Assembly (NCBI RefSeq): GCF_023101205.1
Contig: NZ_CP078078.1
Location: 1,984,001 to 2,048,000, forward strand
DNA: 64,000 nt
Source of the DNA: Microbacterium aurugineum
Lineage (GTDB): Bacteria > Actinomycetota > Actinomycetes > Actinomycetales > Microbacteriaceae
Direction: 5' to 3'
Position numbers and translations under genes: made by a program. Positions 56,947-64,000 of this stretch are shown here, one piece after another. Each line of letters opens with the position of its first letter. The first letter of the stretch is position 1. The notes under the pieces are model-generated. The model did not search any database, was not told the origin of the DNA, and saw only the letters and a program-made list of their open reading frames with translations.

Positions 56947-57981
56947 CTAGAGGAACAGCGAGCGGAAGGTCTCGACCGCGGCGTCCTGCGTGCTGCGGAT
57001 CGTCTCGAGGTCCGGGGAGAGGATCTCGATGTCGTCCATCGACGGTGCACCGTCCGGCGTGCCGACGTCGGAGCGCACCGGCAGGTACGACTGCTCGACC
57101 GCGAGCTCCTGGCCGGCGGCACTCACCAGGAAGTCGACGAACGCCTTCGACGCTGCCTCCGCGTCGGTGTCCGCGAAGATCCCGACGGGCTGGGACACGT
57201 ACGGCACACCCTCGCTCGGGTAGGACACGGCGATCGGCGACCCCTGTGCGGCGAGCTCGCGGACCAGGTAGTCGACGACGATGCCGACGGGCTGCGCGCC
57301 GGTGGCGACGGCCTGAGACACCGGACCGTTGCTGTCGGCGATGACCGGACGGTTCTCGGCCAGAGCCGTCATCCACTTCTCCCCCAGCTGGTCGTCGTCC
57401 AGCCACACGGCGGCGTTGTAGGCCGCGGCTCCGGACACATCGGGATTCGGCATCACGATCTTGTCGGCGTACTCGGCGTCGGTGAGGTCCTTCCACGACT
57501 CGGGGGCCTCGGTGACGATGCCGGTGTTGTAAGCGATGACGGTGGGGATGATCCTCGTGCCGGTGTAGAAGCCCTCGGGATCGACGACATCGGGATTCAG
57601 TGCATCCACGTCAGCCGGTGTGTACTTCAGCAGGAGGTCGTCCGCCGCGTACCCCTCGAACGTGCCGGCATCGGCGGCGAGGAACACATCGGCCTGGATG
57701 CCGCCCGACGCCTGCTCTGTCGCGACACGAGTGGTCAGGTCGCCGGTGCCGGCGCGGAAGACCTCGACGGTGATCTCGGGGTGGATCTCATTGAAGGCGG
57801 CGACGAGCTCGTCGGCCTTCTCCTGGGGTTCGGAGGTGTAGAGCGTGATGGTCGTCGGTTCCAGGGCCGCGGCGGACTCCTCGGATGTCGCGGTGGATGC
57901 CGGCGTCGGGGCGCAGCCGGCGAGGGCGAAGGCGGCGACGCCGAGCAGGGCGACGGGAGCGGTCTTGCGAAGGAATGACAT
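56947..57981 (-). CDS. ABC importer solute-binding lipoprotein
   Basis: A periplasmic-type binding protein of 344 residues. The lipobox is AFALAGCAPT, so the mature protein is anchored through Cys. The two-lobed fold begins TTITLYTSEPQEKADELVAAF. It resembles FbpA and AEP-binding proteins. The adjacent tyrosine pair that ligands ferric iron in FbpA is absent, so an iron role is unlikely. I start at MSFLRK; a TTG three codons upstream is possible. It precedes permease and ATPase and follows the metallophosphoesterase. Confidence 0.9.
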   Translation of the reverse strand: MSFLRKTAPVALLGVAAFALAGCAPTPASTATSEESAAALEPTTITLYTSEPQEKADELVAAFNEIHPEITVEVFRAGTGDLTTRVATEQASGGIQADVFLAADAGTFEGYAADDLLLKYTPADVDALNPDVVDPEGFYTGTRIIPTVIAYNTGIVTEAPESWKDLTDAEYADKIVMPNPDVSGAAAYNAAVWLDDDQLGEKWMTALAENRPVIADSNGPVSQAVATGAQPVGIVVDYLVRELAAQGSPIAVSYPSEGVPYVSQPVGIFADTDAEAASKAFVDFLVSAAGQELAVEQSYLPVRSDVGTPDGAPSMDDIEILSPDLETIRSTQDAAVETFRSLFL

Positions 57982-57997
57982 GGTGTCCAATCAGGGT

Positions 57998-58786
57998 TCA
58001 GGTGGAGATGACGGAGGAGAAGATCGGCGCGGGCGAATCGAGCCCGACGTTGGTGACGGCGACCCCGCTCGGCAGGAGGTGCACGAGAGAGAACATCGCG
58101 AGGTCGTGTCCGCTCACGCGGTTCGGACCGGCATCCATCACCTGGTGATAGGCCAGCGAGGGACCGACGAAGACGGGGATGCCGCGCAGGGTCGCGGACA
58201 GCGGGTGATGGAAGTGCCCGGCGAGAACCGCCCGCACGTCGGAGCCGGTCATGTCGTCGAGGAAGTCGTCCCCGTCCCGCAGGCCCGCCTTCGCCAGCGT
58301 CGGCAACGGAGAACCCAGTGGCGCGTGATGAAGCGCCACGACCGTGCCGCTGCCGTGCGGCGTGCGCAACACGTCTCGGAGCCACGCACGCTGGTCGATA
58401 CCGAGCTCACCGCGAGACGAATCCAGGATGACGAAGCGGAGCTCGTCGATGAGGTACACCCGGTGGTGGGTCCGCTCATGGCCGCGCAGCACACGCGCGG
58501 CATCGGGCTCGTCGTGATTGCCGAGTGCCGTGAGCACCGGTACGCCCGCAGTCTCCGAGAGCTCGTCGAATGCGTCGCGCAGCGCCGGGTAGGCGGCGGC
58601 GTTCCCCCGCTGCACCAGGTCACCGGTGACGACGATTGCCTCCGGCGTGATGCGGGCATCTCGCAGATAGGCACCGACGGCGCGCAACCGAGCGAATCCG
58701 TCGACGGTGTCGTAGAGAAGACCGCTGCTCGTGGCGTGGACATCGCTGAGGTGCAGCACCGTGAGCCGCCCGGTCTCGCGACTCAT
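57998..58786 (-). CDS. Metallophosphoesterase (CpdA/GpdQ-like)
   Basis: A dinuclear-metal phosphatase or phosphodiesterase of 262 residues with no signal peptide. The five conserved blocks are present: LSDVHA with D15 and H17, VTGDLVQ with D56, GNHDE at 89-93, ALHHAPLG, and GHFHHP. The arrangement is that of class III cyclic nucleotide and glycerophosphodiesterases. It overlaps the tyrosine phosphatase gene by 4 nt and precedes the importer genes by 16 nt, so it likely works on the imported compound. Confidence 0.92.
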   Translation of the reverse strand: MSRETGRLTVLHLSDVHATSSGLLYDTVDGFARLRAVGAYLRDARITPEAIVVTGDLVQRGNAAAYPALRDAFDELSETAGVPVLTALGNHDEPDAARVLRGHERTHHRVYLIDELRFVILDSSRGELGIDQRAWLRDVLRTPHGSGTVVALHHAPLGSPLPTLAKAGLRDGDDFLDDMTGSDVRAVLAGHFHHPLSATLRGIPVFVGPSLAYHQVMDAGPNRVSGHDLAMFSLVHLLPSGVAVTNVGLDSPAPIFSSVIST

Positions 58787-59454
58787 GCGGAGGCCCCTTC
58801 CTTGCGACGCAGCGCTGCGAGGCGGTCCGGAGCGAGACCGTGTTCGCGGAGATACGCCTCGGCCCCACCCTGTTCTCGGATGACGGCCAACGCGTGGGCG
58901 ATGGCCTCCGGCGGGCTCTCCAGGTGCAGTCGCAGAACCTCGGCTCGCTCCCGGGCGTCGACGGAAACCGCGATGCGCTCGGCATGCTCCTCCCGCACCG
59001 GACGAACCTCCGGACCGGATCGCACGTAGTCCGCGATCACATCCTCTTCGCTGACCCCCGCAGCGAGTCGCGCCAGCGCGACGACGAGCCCGGTGCGGTC
59101 TTTCCCTGCCGTGCAGTGCACGAGGGCCGCTCCCTCGGCATCCGCGATCGCTCCGACCGCCGCGGTCAGCGCACGCCCCCTGGTTCGGAGCAACCCCTCG
59201 TAGATCGCTTCGAGGGAGCCGGTGGCTGGCGGCTCAGCCCCGTAGACGGGGACCGACGCGACACGGATGCGGTGGGAGACGGCTCCGGTCTCCGCGGGCT
59301 CGCGCAGATCGACGATGACGCTCACCCGCAGCGCGCTCAGAGCTATCTCTCCCGCATCGCTCAGCGACTCCGGCGCACCGGAGCGGAGTAGCCAGGGCGA
59401 ACCCGTCGCGTTCGCCCGGACGTTGAACAGACCGTCCACCTCAATCGCCCGCAT
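58783..59454 (-). CDS. Tyrosine-phosphatase-like protein (PtpB/Tyr_phosphatase3 family)
   Basis: A cysteine-based phosphatase of 223 residues, first gene of the operon. The P-loop is VHCTAGKDRTG with nucleophile C114 and R120; DLREPAE near 49-55 and the N-terminal NVRANATGSPWLLRSGA (family pattern NFRDLGG..LRSG) are typical. The K and D in the P-loop are those of lipid- and protein-dephosphorylating PtpB proteins, which also act on phosphoinositides. In this operon a small-molecule substrate is at least as likely as protein. A 122-nt promoter region separates it from the RpiR gene. Confidence 0.9.
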   Translation of the reverse strand: MRAIEVDGLFNVRANATGSPWLLRSGAPESLSDAGEIALSALRVSVIVDLREPAETGAVSHRIRVASVPVYGAEPPATGSLEAIYEGLLRTRGRALTAAVGAIADAEGAALVHCTAGKDRTGLVVALARLAAGVSEEDVIADYVRSGPEVRPVREEHAERIAVSVDARERAEVLRLHLESPPEAIAHALAVIREQGGAEAYLREHGLAPDRLAALRRKEGASA

Positions 59455-59576
59455 GAGCCCACCCCGCCGTTACATGTATTTCGAACCACACGAAACGTCA
59501 TTACAGTCGGGGCGCCCCACCGTCTGCTGGCCCGGCGATGACGCGCTGCTGACCAGGAGGTGAACGGTCGGGTTCG
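59455..59576 (-). promoter_or_regulatory. Promoter/operator region of the phosphatase-ABC operon
   Basis: An AT-richer 122-nt gap between the RpiR gene and the operon. TTTCG at 59479-59483 and CGAAA at 59491-59495 form a 5-bp inverted repeat with a 7-nt spacer; TACATGTA (59471-59478) is a separate 8-bp palindrome, and TTACA recurs at 59470 and 59501. One of these could be the RpiR site. On the minus strand TACATG is a plausible -10. Confidence 0.45.
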
Positions 59577-60401
59577 CTACTCCTCGGTGATGGCTTCCGC
59601 GACGACGTGACGCATGCCCGCTGCATCCGACGGCGTCACATCGGACGCGAGAGCCGAGTGCAGCGCGTGAAGCACCACGGTGTGCCCGATTCGGGCGAGG
59701 AACGGGTCGACATCGTGCGTCACGGCTGCCGGCCCCGTCGCGATGACGATGTCGGCAGTGCGTCCGATCGGCGAGCGAGCGAAGCTGGTGACGACCGCGA
59801 CGCGTGCTCCGCGATCCGCAGCGGCCGCGCACGCGCGGAGCGTCTGCACGTTCGCACCCGAATAGCTCAGCCCGAAGCACAGATCGCCTTCACCCAGGCT
59901 GTTGACGGCGAACTGCTGCGCGAGCGGATCGACGGGCGCCTCCACCGGGCGCCCCAGGATGCTGAGCCGCATCGCGAAGTCCTGCAGCGGTGGTCCGGAG
60001 AACCCGTTGCTGACGAGCACCACGCGGCGCGCATGCCGCAACGCCATCGCGGCCTCGCGGAGGAGCGCCGGGTTCACGCACTCCTGAGCCAGACGTACGG
60101 CCTCGACCGCATCGTCGAAGGTGTCGGAGCCGGCTTCCTCTTCGCGGGGCCGCAAGGGGGTCGAGCGGGCGAGTTCGAGCCGGAGATGCTGGAACCCGCG
60201 GAAACCCAGGCTCTGGCAGGCGCGAATCACCGTCGCCGTCGACGTTCCCGCCGCCTCCGCGAGTTCCGCCGTCGACCACACGACGACCTCGGTCGGACGC
60301 TCGATTATCAGCGCTGCCACCCGTGACTCACTGGGGCCGAGCAGGGACGACGAAGCGCGTACCCGAGCGAGCACGCTCAGATCAGGGCGCGAGATGACCA
60401 T
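59577..60401 (-). CDS. MurR/RpiR family transcriptional regulator
   Basis: A regulator of 274 residues with an N-terminal HTH_6 domain (about 12-80, SESRVAALIIERPTEVVVWSTAELAEAAGTS quoted in parts) and a C-terminal SIS domain (about 120-250, VVLVSNGFSG, FGLSYSGANVQTL) that binds phosphosugars. GAGGAAG precedes the ATG. It lies just upstream of the phosphatase-ABC operon on the same strand. A SIS-domain regulator implies that the inducer is a phosphorylated sugar or polyol, which fits the three phosphatases downstream. Confidence 0.92.
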   Translation of the reverse strand: MVISRPDLSVLARVRASSSLLGPSESRVAALIIERPTEVVVWSTAELAEAAGTSTATVIRACQSLGFRGFQHLRLELARSTPLRPREEEAGSDTFDDAVEAVRLAQECVNPALLREAAMALRHARRVVLVSNGFSGPPLQDFAMRLSILGRPVEAPVDPLAQQFAVNSLGEGDLCFGLSYSGANVQTLRACAAAADRGARVAVVTSFARSPIGRTADIVIATGPAAVTHDVDPFLARIGHTVVLHALHSALASDVTPSDAAGMRHVVAEAITEE

Positions 60402-60555
60402 GGCTTCCTCACCGGCGCGCGTCGGACTGCGCCTGCATGGAATGTAGCGCCTGATGTCGAACAGGAAGCAAACGAGGTCGGGACCTTCCACCTCGATCAC
60501 GAACGCACCCCCGTGTGCTGCTGGCACCGCGCAGCGATTCGCGGGAAGCTGAGGC
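60402..60555. other. Divergent intergenic region rpiR-type regulator / P-type ATPase
   Basis: A 154-nt region between two divergent starts. TACATT on the minus strand (60446-60441) resembles the -10 of the regulator and lies in the near-palindrome TGCAT-GGA-ATGTA. AAGCTGAGG precedes the ATPase ATG. No metal-responsive operator is recognisable. Confidence 0.35.
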
Positions 60556-62457
60556 ATGAGGTTTCTCCCCCTGCTGTGGCGCTATCCGGCCATCACGATC
60601 ACCGTCCTCGTGTTCGTCGGCGTGCTGGTCCTCCACGCGAGCGGAACGGCCGACCTCGGCCGATGGATCGCGACGGGCTATGTGGCGGTGTTCGTCGCCT
60701 GGACCCTGGTCGGGATGGTGCGCGACGTGCTCCGCGGTCACGTCGGGCTCGACATCCTGGCGGTGGTCGCGATGGTCGCCACGCTCGCGGTCGGCGAGTA
60801 CATCGCCTCCATCATCATCGTGCTGATGCTCTCGGGAGGAGAGGCTCTCGAGGACTTCGCCGGACGCCGCGCGAAACGCGACCTGTCCGCGCTGCTGGAT
60901 CGCTCCCCGCGCATCGCCCACGTGCTCGTGCATCCGGAGACCACGGAATCGGATGATGTCCGGGATGTTCCCGTGGATCAGGTCTCCGTCGACGACGTCC
61001 TCCTGGTGCGACCGTCCGAGATCGTCCCGGTCGACGGCACCCTCCTGACCGCGACGGGAACCTTCGATGAGTCCTCGCTGACCGGCGAGAGCATGCCTGT
61101 GACCCGCGAGGCTGGCGGAGAGGTGCTCTCCGGGGCGATCAACGGAACCCGCGCTGTGCGCATTCAAGCAGTTCGCACGAGTGCGGACAGCCAATACCAG
61201 CAGATCGTGGCACTCGTGCACGAAGCGGAGGCGTCCCATGCTCCGGTCGTGCGACTGGCCGACCGCTTCGCGATCCCGTTCACGGCGGTGTCGCTCGTGC
61301 TCGCGGGCGCCGCGTGGGCGATCTCCGGCGAATCGGCACGGTTCGCCGAGGTGCTCGTGCTCGCCACGCCGTGCCCCCTCCTGATCGCGGCTCCCGTCGC
61401 CTTCCTCGGCGGACTGTCGCGCGCAGCGAAGGCCGGAGTCATCATGAAGGGCGGCGCCGTCCTCGAACAGATCGCGCGCGTGCGGTCGGCCGCTTTCGAC
61501 AAGACGGGCACGCTCACGCAGGGCAGACCGGAGCTCGTCGACGTGCGCCCGACGAACGGCTTCGATGCGGACGAACTCCTGCAGCTCGCCGCCTCGGCGG
61601 AGCAGTACTCGACGCATGTCCTCGCCGAGGGCATCCGACGGGCGGCCGAGCAGCGCGGTCTCCCCCTCCATTCCGCCGAGGAAGCGCGCGAGGAGGCGAC
61701 GAACGGTGTGGTCGCCCGCATCGGCGGGCGGGTGGTGGTGGTCGGCAAACCGGCCTACGTCTCCTCCCACGCGCCCGATACGGTGCGCGCGACGCTCGAC
61801 GTGAGCCAGGCCGCCGCGTATGTGTGCGTCGACGGTCGCTTCGCCGGCGTCCTCGTGCTCGCCGACCATCCGCGACCGGAGGCGGGATCGGTCGTCTCCT
61901 GGCTGCGCGGGAACAGCGTCGAACGGATCGTGATGCTCACCGGGGACGTGGGTCCGACGGCGGAATCCGTCGCCCATCAGGTGGGGATATCCGAGGTCCA
62001 CGCGGAGCTGCTTCCTCCGGAGAAGGTGCGTCTGGCCGCCGAACTCCACCCGCGGCCGGTGATGATGGTCGGCGACGGGGTCAACGACGCGCCCGTGCTC
62101 GCCGCCGCCGACATCGGCATCGCCATGGGAGCGAAAGGAGCGACGGCCGCCGGCGACGCCGCCGATGTCGTGATCCTCGTCGATTCCCTGGCGAAGGTCG
62201 TGGACGCGCTCTCCATCGGCCGCCACACCCTGCGCGTCGCGCTCACGGCGATCTGGATCGGTATCGGGCTGAGCGTCGGGCTCATGGTCGTCGCGATGAC
62301 GGGCGTGATTCCGGCGGTGGCCGGGGCTCTCGTCCAGGAACTCGTCGACCTCGCGACCATCCTGTACGCGCTCCGCGCGCTCAGCGGTCCGACCTCATCC
62401 CTTCCGCCCACGACGGTGCGGCCGCTACGCGAGGGCGCACGCGAGTCCTCCGGGTGA
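60556..62457 (+). CDS. Heavy-metal P1B-type ATPase with TPC motif, no N-terminal metal-binding domain
   Basis: A membrane transition-metal exporter of 633 residues. The actuator domain has LTGESMPV, the P-domain DKTGT with phospho-accepting D315, and the hinge GDGVNDAP at 506-513. The membrane metal site is TPC (271-273). There is no N-terminal HMA domain or CXXC. The HP dipeptide of the nucleotide-binding domain, usual in P1B ATPases, reads HV (H354-V355), and the last helix has QELVDLATILYALRAL. The metal is therefore not predictable from the standard CPC, CPH or SPC classes. No metal-responsive regulator is adjacent. Confidence 0.88.
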   Translation: MRFLPLLWRYPAITITVLVFVGVLVLHASGTADLGRWIATGYVAVFVAWTLVGMVRDVLRGHVGLDILAVVAMVATLAVGEYIASIIIVLMLSGGEALEDFAGRRAKRDLSALLDRSPRIAHVLVHPETTESDDVRDVPVDQVSVDDVLLVRPSEIVPVDGTLLTATGTFDESSLTGESMPVTREAGGEVLSGAINGTRAVRIQAVRTSADSQYQQIVALVHEAEASHAPVVRLADRFAIPFTAVSLVLAGAAWAISGESARFAEVLVLATPCPLLIAAPVAFLGGLSRAAKAGVIMKGGAVLEQIARVRSAAFDKTGTLTQGRPELVDVRPTNGFDADELLQLAASAEQYSTHVLAEGIRRAAEQRGLPLHSAEEAREEATNGVVARIGGRVVVVGKPAYVSSHAPDTVRATLDVSQAAAYVCVDGRFAGVLVLADHPRPEAGSVVSWLRGNSVERIVMLTGDVGPTAESVAHQVGISEVHAELLPPEKVRLAAELHPRPVMMVGDGVNDAPVLAAADIGIAMGAKGATAAGDAADVVILVDSLAKVVDALSIGRHTLRVALTAIWIGIGLSVGLMVVAMTGVIPAVAGALVQELVDLATILYALRALSGPTSSLPPTTVRPLREGARESSG

Positions 62458-62562
62458 ACTTCTGACGAAAACGCTCGCGTGCGGGGACAACGTGGATAGT
62501 CTGGCGTCATCGTGGGAGCCGCCGTCGCCGATGACGCAGCTCACGGCCGAGAGGACCATCGC

Positions 62563-63954
62563 ATGACATCACCGATCCCCGGACGCCTCGCCGACGTCGA
62601 GATCGACATCGACATCCCCGCGCGCTCGTCCCTTCCGCTGATCTTCGACGAGCTGGACTACCAGCTGGCATGCCAGACCTACCTCTGGGCTCTACCCCTG
62701 GTCTCGTATGCGCAGTGGAAGACGCAGCACTACGACGTCTTCGGCGCGACGAGCAGCGATCTCGTGCGCTACCTGAGCTACCGGGACCGTCTCGGGCTGA
62801 TCACCGCCAACGCGACGACCCCCTATATCCTCAACTTCTTCGACCTCGCAGAGACAGGGCCCCTCGTCATCGAACTTCCCGCCGGCCCGACGGCCGGGGG
62901 CGTCTCCGATTTCTGGCAGCGCGAGGTCGGAGCAATGGGCGAGATGGGCCCGGACCGGAGCGAGGGCGGGAAGTACGTCATCCTCGCACCCGCTGTCGCC
63001 GAGCCGGACGACCTCGATGCGGGATACCGCGTCCTCCACTCCTCCGGCGTGAACATCATGTTCGGGTTCCGCACCCTCGATCCCGATCCGGCGCGAGCCG
63101 ATGCACTCGTGAACGCGGTGCGCATCTATCCGTACGCCGACCGTGCGAACCCCGCGCCGACGCGGATCGTATCCCCCGACGGCCGCGCATGGACCGGCGA
63201 CCAGCCCCGCGGCCTCGAGTACTGGAAGCGCCTCCACGCGATCTACCAGAGCGAGGTCGTCGACGAGCGGGACCGCTTCTACCTCGCCATGCTCAAGCAG
63301 TTGGGAATCGAGAAGGGAAAGCCGTTCGCGCCCGACGAACGGCTCACGCGCATCCTCGAGCAAGGCGCGGCGGCCGGGGAGCTCATGGCTCAGGCGAACA
63401 CCTTCGCGAAGCGCTTCGACGAGGTCAGGTACTGGCCGGACCGGGCGTGGGAACTGGCCATCGTGCTCGACAACCCCGCGCAGCGCGGCGACGGATACGA
63501 CGAGCTGTTCGAGCGGGCGTCCTGGTTCTACGAGGCCGTGTCCTTCTCTCACGCGATGAAGAGCACCACGCCGGGGGTCGGTCAGGCGTACCTCGGTTCC
63601 TATGTCGACGGCGCGGGCGAGTGGCTCGATGGAGGCCGTGACTACACCTTGCATGTCCCCGCGGATGTTCCTGCCAAGCTCTTCTGGTCGGCCACCGTGT
63701 ACGACGTCACGACGCGCTGTCTGATCGACAATCCTCAGCAGCGTGGTGACCGTGGTTCCCGGGACACCGACCTCACGCTCAACGACGACGGGTCGGTCGA
63801 CCTGTACTTCGGTCCGGAGGAGCCCGCGGAGGGACCGACGAACTGGGTGCAGACCGTTCCCGGGCGGCATTGGTTCTCGTACTTCCGCTTCTACGGCCCC
63901 ACCGAACCGTACTTCGACCGGAGCTGGAAGCTCGGCGACATCACACCGCGCTGA
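62563..63954 (+). CDS. DUF1254/DUF1214 domain protein
   Basis: A protein of 463 residues with DUF1254 in the first half (DYQLACQTYLWALPLVSYAQW, TANATTPYILNFFDL) and DUF1214 at the C-terminus (TVYDVTTRCLIDNPQQRGDRGSRD, DLYFGPEEPAEGPTNWVQTVPG, shown in parts). No signal peptide is evident, unlike many members. These proteins are widespread but functionally uncharacterised. I chose the ATG with GAGAGGA 7 nt upstream; a GTG at 62512 just after a TAGTCT box could give a leaderless longer form. It appears monocistronic, and bases 63955-64000 hold no further gene. Confidence 0.85.
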   Translation: MTSPIPGRLADVEIDIDIPARSSLPLIFDELDYQLACQTYLWALPLVSYAQWKTQHYDVFGATSSDLVRYLSYRDRLGLITANATTPYILNFFDLAETGPLVIELPAGPTAGGVSDFWQREVGAMGEMGPDRSEGGKYVILAPAVAEPDDLDAGYRVLHSSGVNIMFGFRTLDPDPARADALVNAVRIYPYADRANPAPTRIVSPDGRAWTGDQPRGLEYWKRLHAIYQSEVVDERDRFYLAMLKQLGIEKGKPFAPDERLTRILEQGAAAGELMAQANTFAKRFDEVRYWPDRAWELAIVLDNPAQRGDGYDELFERASWFYEAVSFSHAMKSTTPGVGQAYLGSYVDGAGEWLDGGRDYTLHVPADVPAKLFWSATVYDVTTRCLIDNPQQRGDRGSRDTDLTLNDDGSVDLYFGPEEPAEGPTNWVQTVPGRHWFSYFRFYGPTEPYFDRSWKLGDITPR

Positions 63955-64000
63955 CACGGGACGAGCAGCCGCCCGCGCCCGCTGCACCGCCGAGTCTCAC

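Noticed and set aside
53658..57981. Ferric iron FbpABC importer
   Set aside because: The general fold fits, but the binding protein lacks the adjacent tyrosines that ligand iron, and the operon carries phosphatases rather than siderophore or iron genes.

Overview
The window is a contiguous, gene-dense, GC-rich actinobacterial chromosome segment, most likely from the family Microbacteriaceae and probably the genus Microbacterium. The pointers are very high GC at third codon positions, many GTG starts, several apparently leaderless genes with a TANNNT box about 7 nt before the start, and conserved actinobacterial neighbourhoods. I see no insertion sequence, prophage, CRISPR array or origin, and no gene-free stretch above 300 nt. 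The genus is an inference from gene order and protein style, not from a search.

Layout. Positions 1-17.2 kb carry the minus-strand backbone proS, ispG, rip (site-2 protease) and dxr, interrupted by plus-strand accessory genes. These are an RNB ribonuclease, a GntR-controlled membrane protein, pcp, a fused anthranilate synthase behind a trp attenuator, an ECF sigma factor with its DGPF partner, a YcnI-like copper protein and a MurE-type ligase. Positions 17.3-27.2 kb hold an FKBP lipoprotein, an acyltransferase, OsmC, an asparaginase, a PP2C phosphatase with an EccC-like FtsK/SpoIIIE ATPase, an aldo/keto reductase, a proline-tailed membrane protein and yaaA.

Positions 27.3-45.1 kb are the core minus-strand array, read right to left: hom, thrB, rho, prfA, prmC, tsaC, a WecA-type transferase, an AtpI-like protein, then atpB-E-F-H-A-G-D-C. 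It is split between prfA and prmC by cysK-cysE and a holin-like membrane gene. lysA and argS continue the array upstream. They are separated by a BrkB protein, a hydrolase-TetR-hydrolase operon with its own operator, and a DUF2993 protein. Past argS come a secreted SGNH hydrolase and tRNA-Arg(CCG) with a terminator.

Positions 53.6-60.4 kb hold the most unusual unit. It is a tightly coupled minus-strand operon encoding an ABC importer (lipoprotein, fused permease, ATPase) and three phosphatases of unrelated folds (histidine phosphatase, metallophosphoesterase, tyrosine-type phosphatase). A MurR/RpiR regulator lies just upstream. I infer import and dephosphorylation of an organophosphate. The window ends with an atypical P1B metal ATPase and a DUF1254/DUF1214 protein.

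Regulatory sites that can be read directly are a 45-bp palindrome over the promoter of the GntR operon, a leaderless trpL with terminator and antiterminator, a TetR operator with perfect 10-bp arms, a TGTCGA box before the ECF operon, and strong hairpins after three transcription units. The atpB gene has no ATG, GTG or TTG at its expected 5' end and probably starts at CTG.
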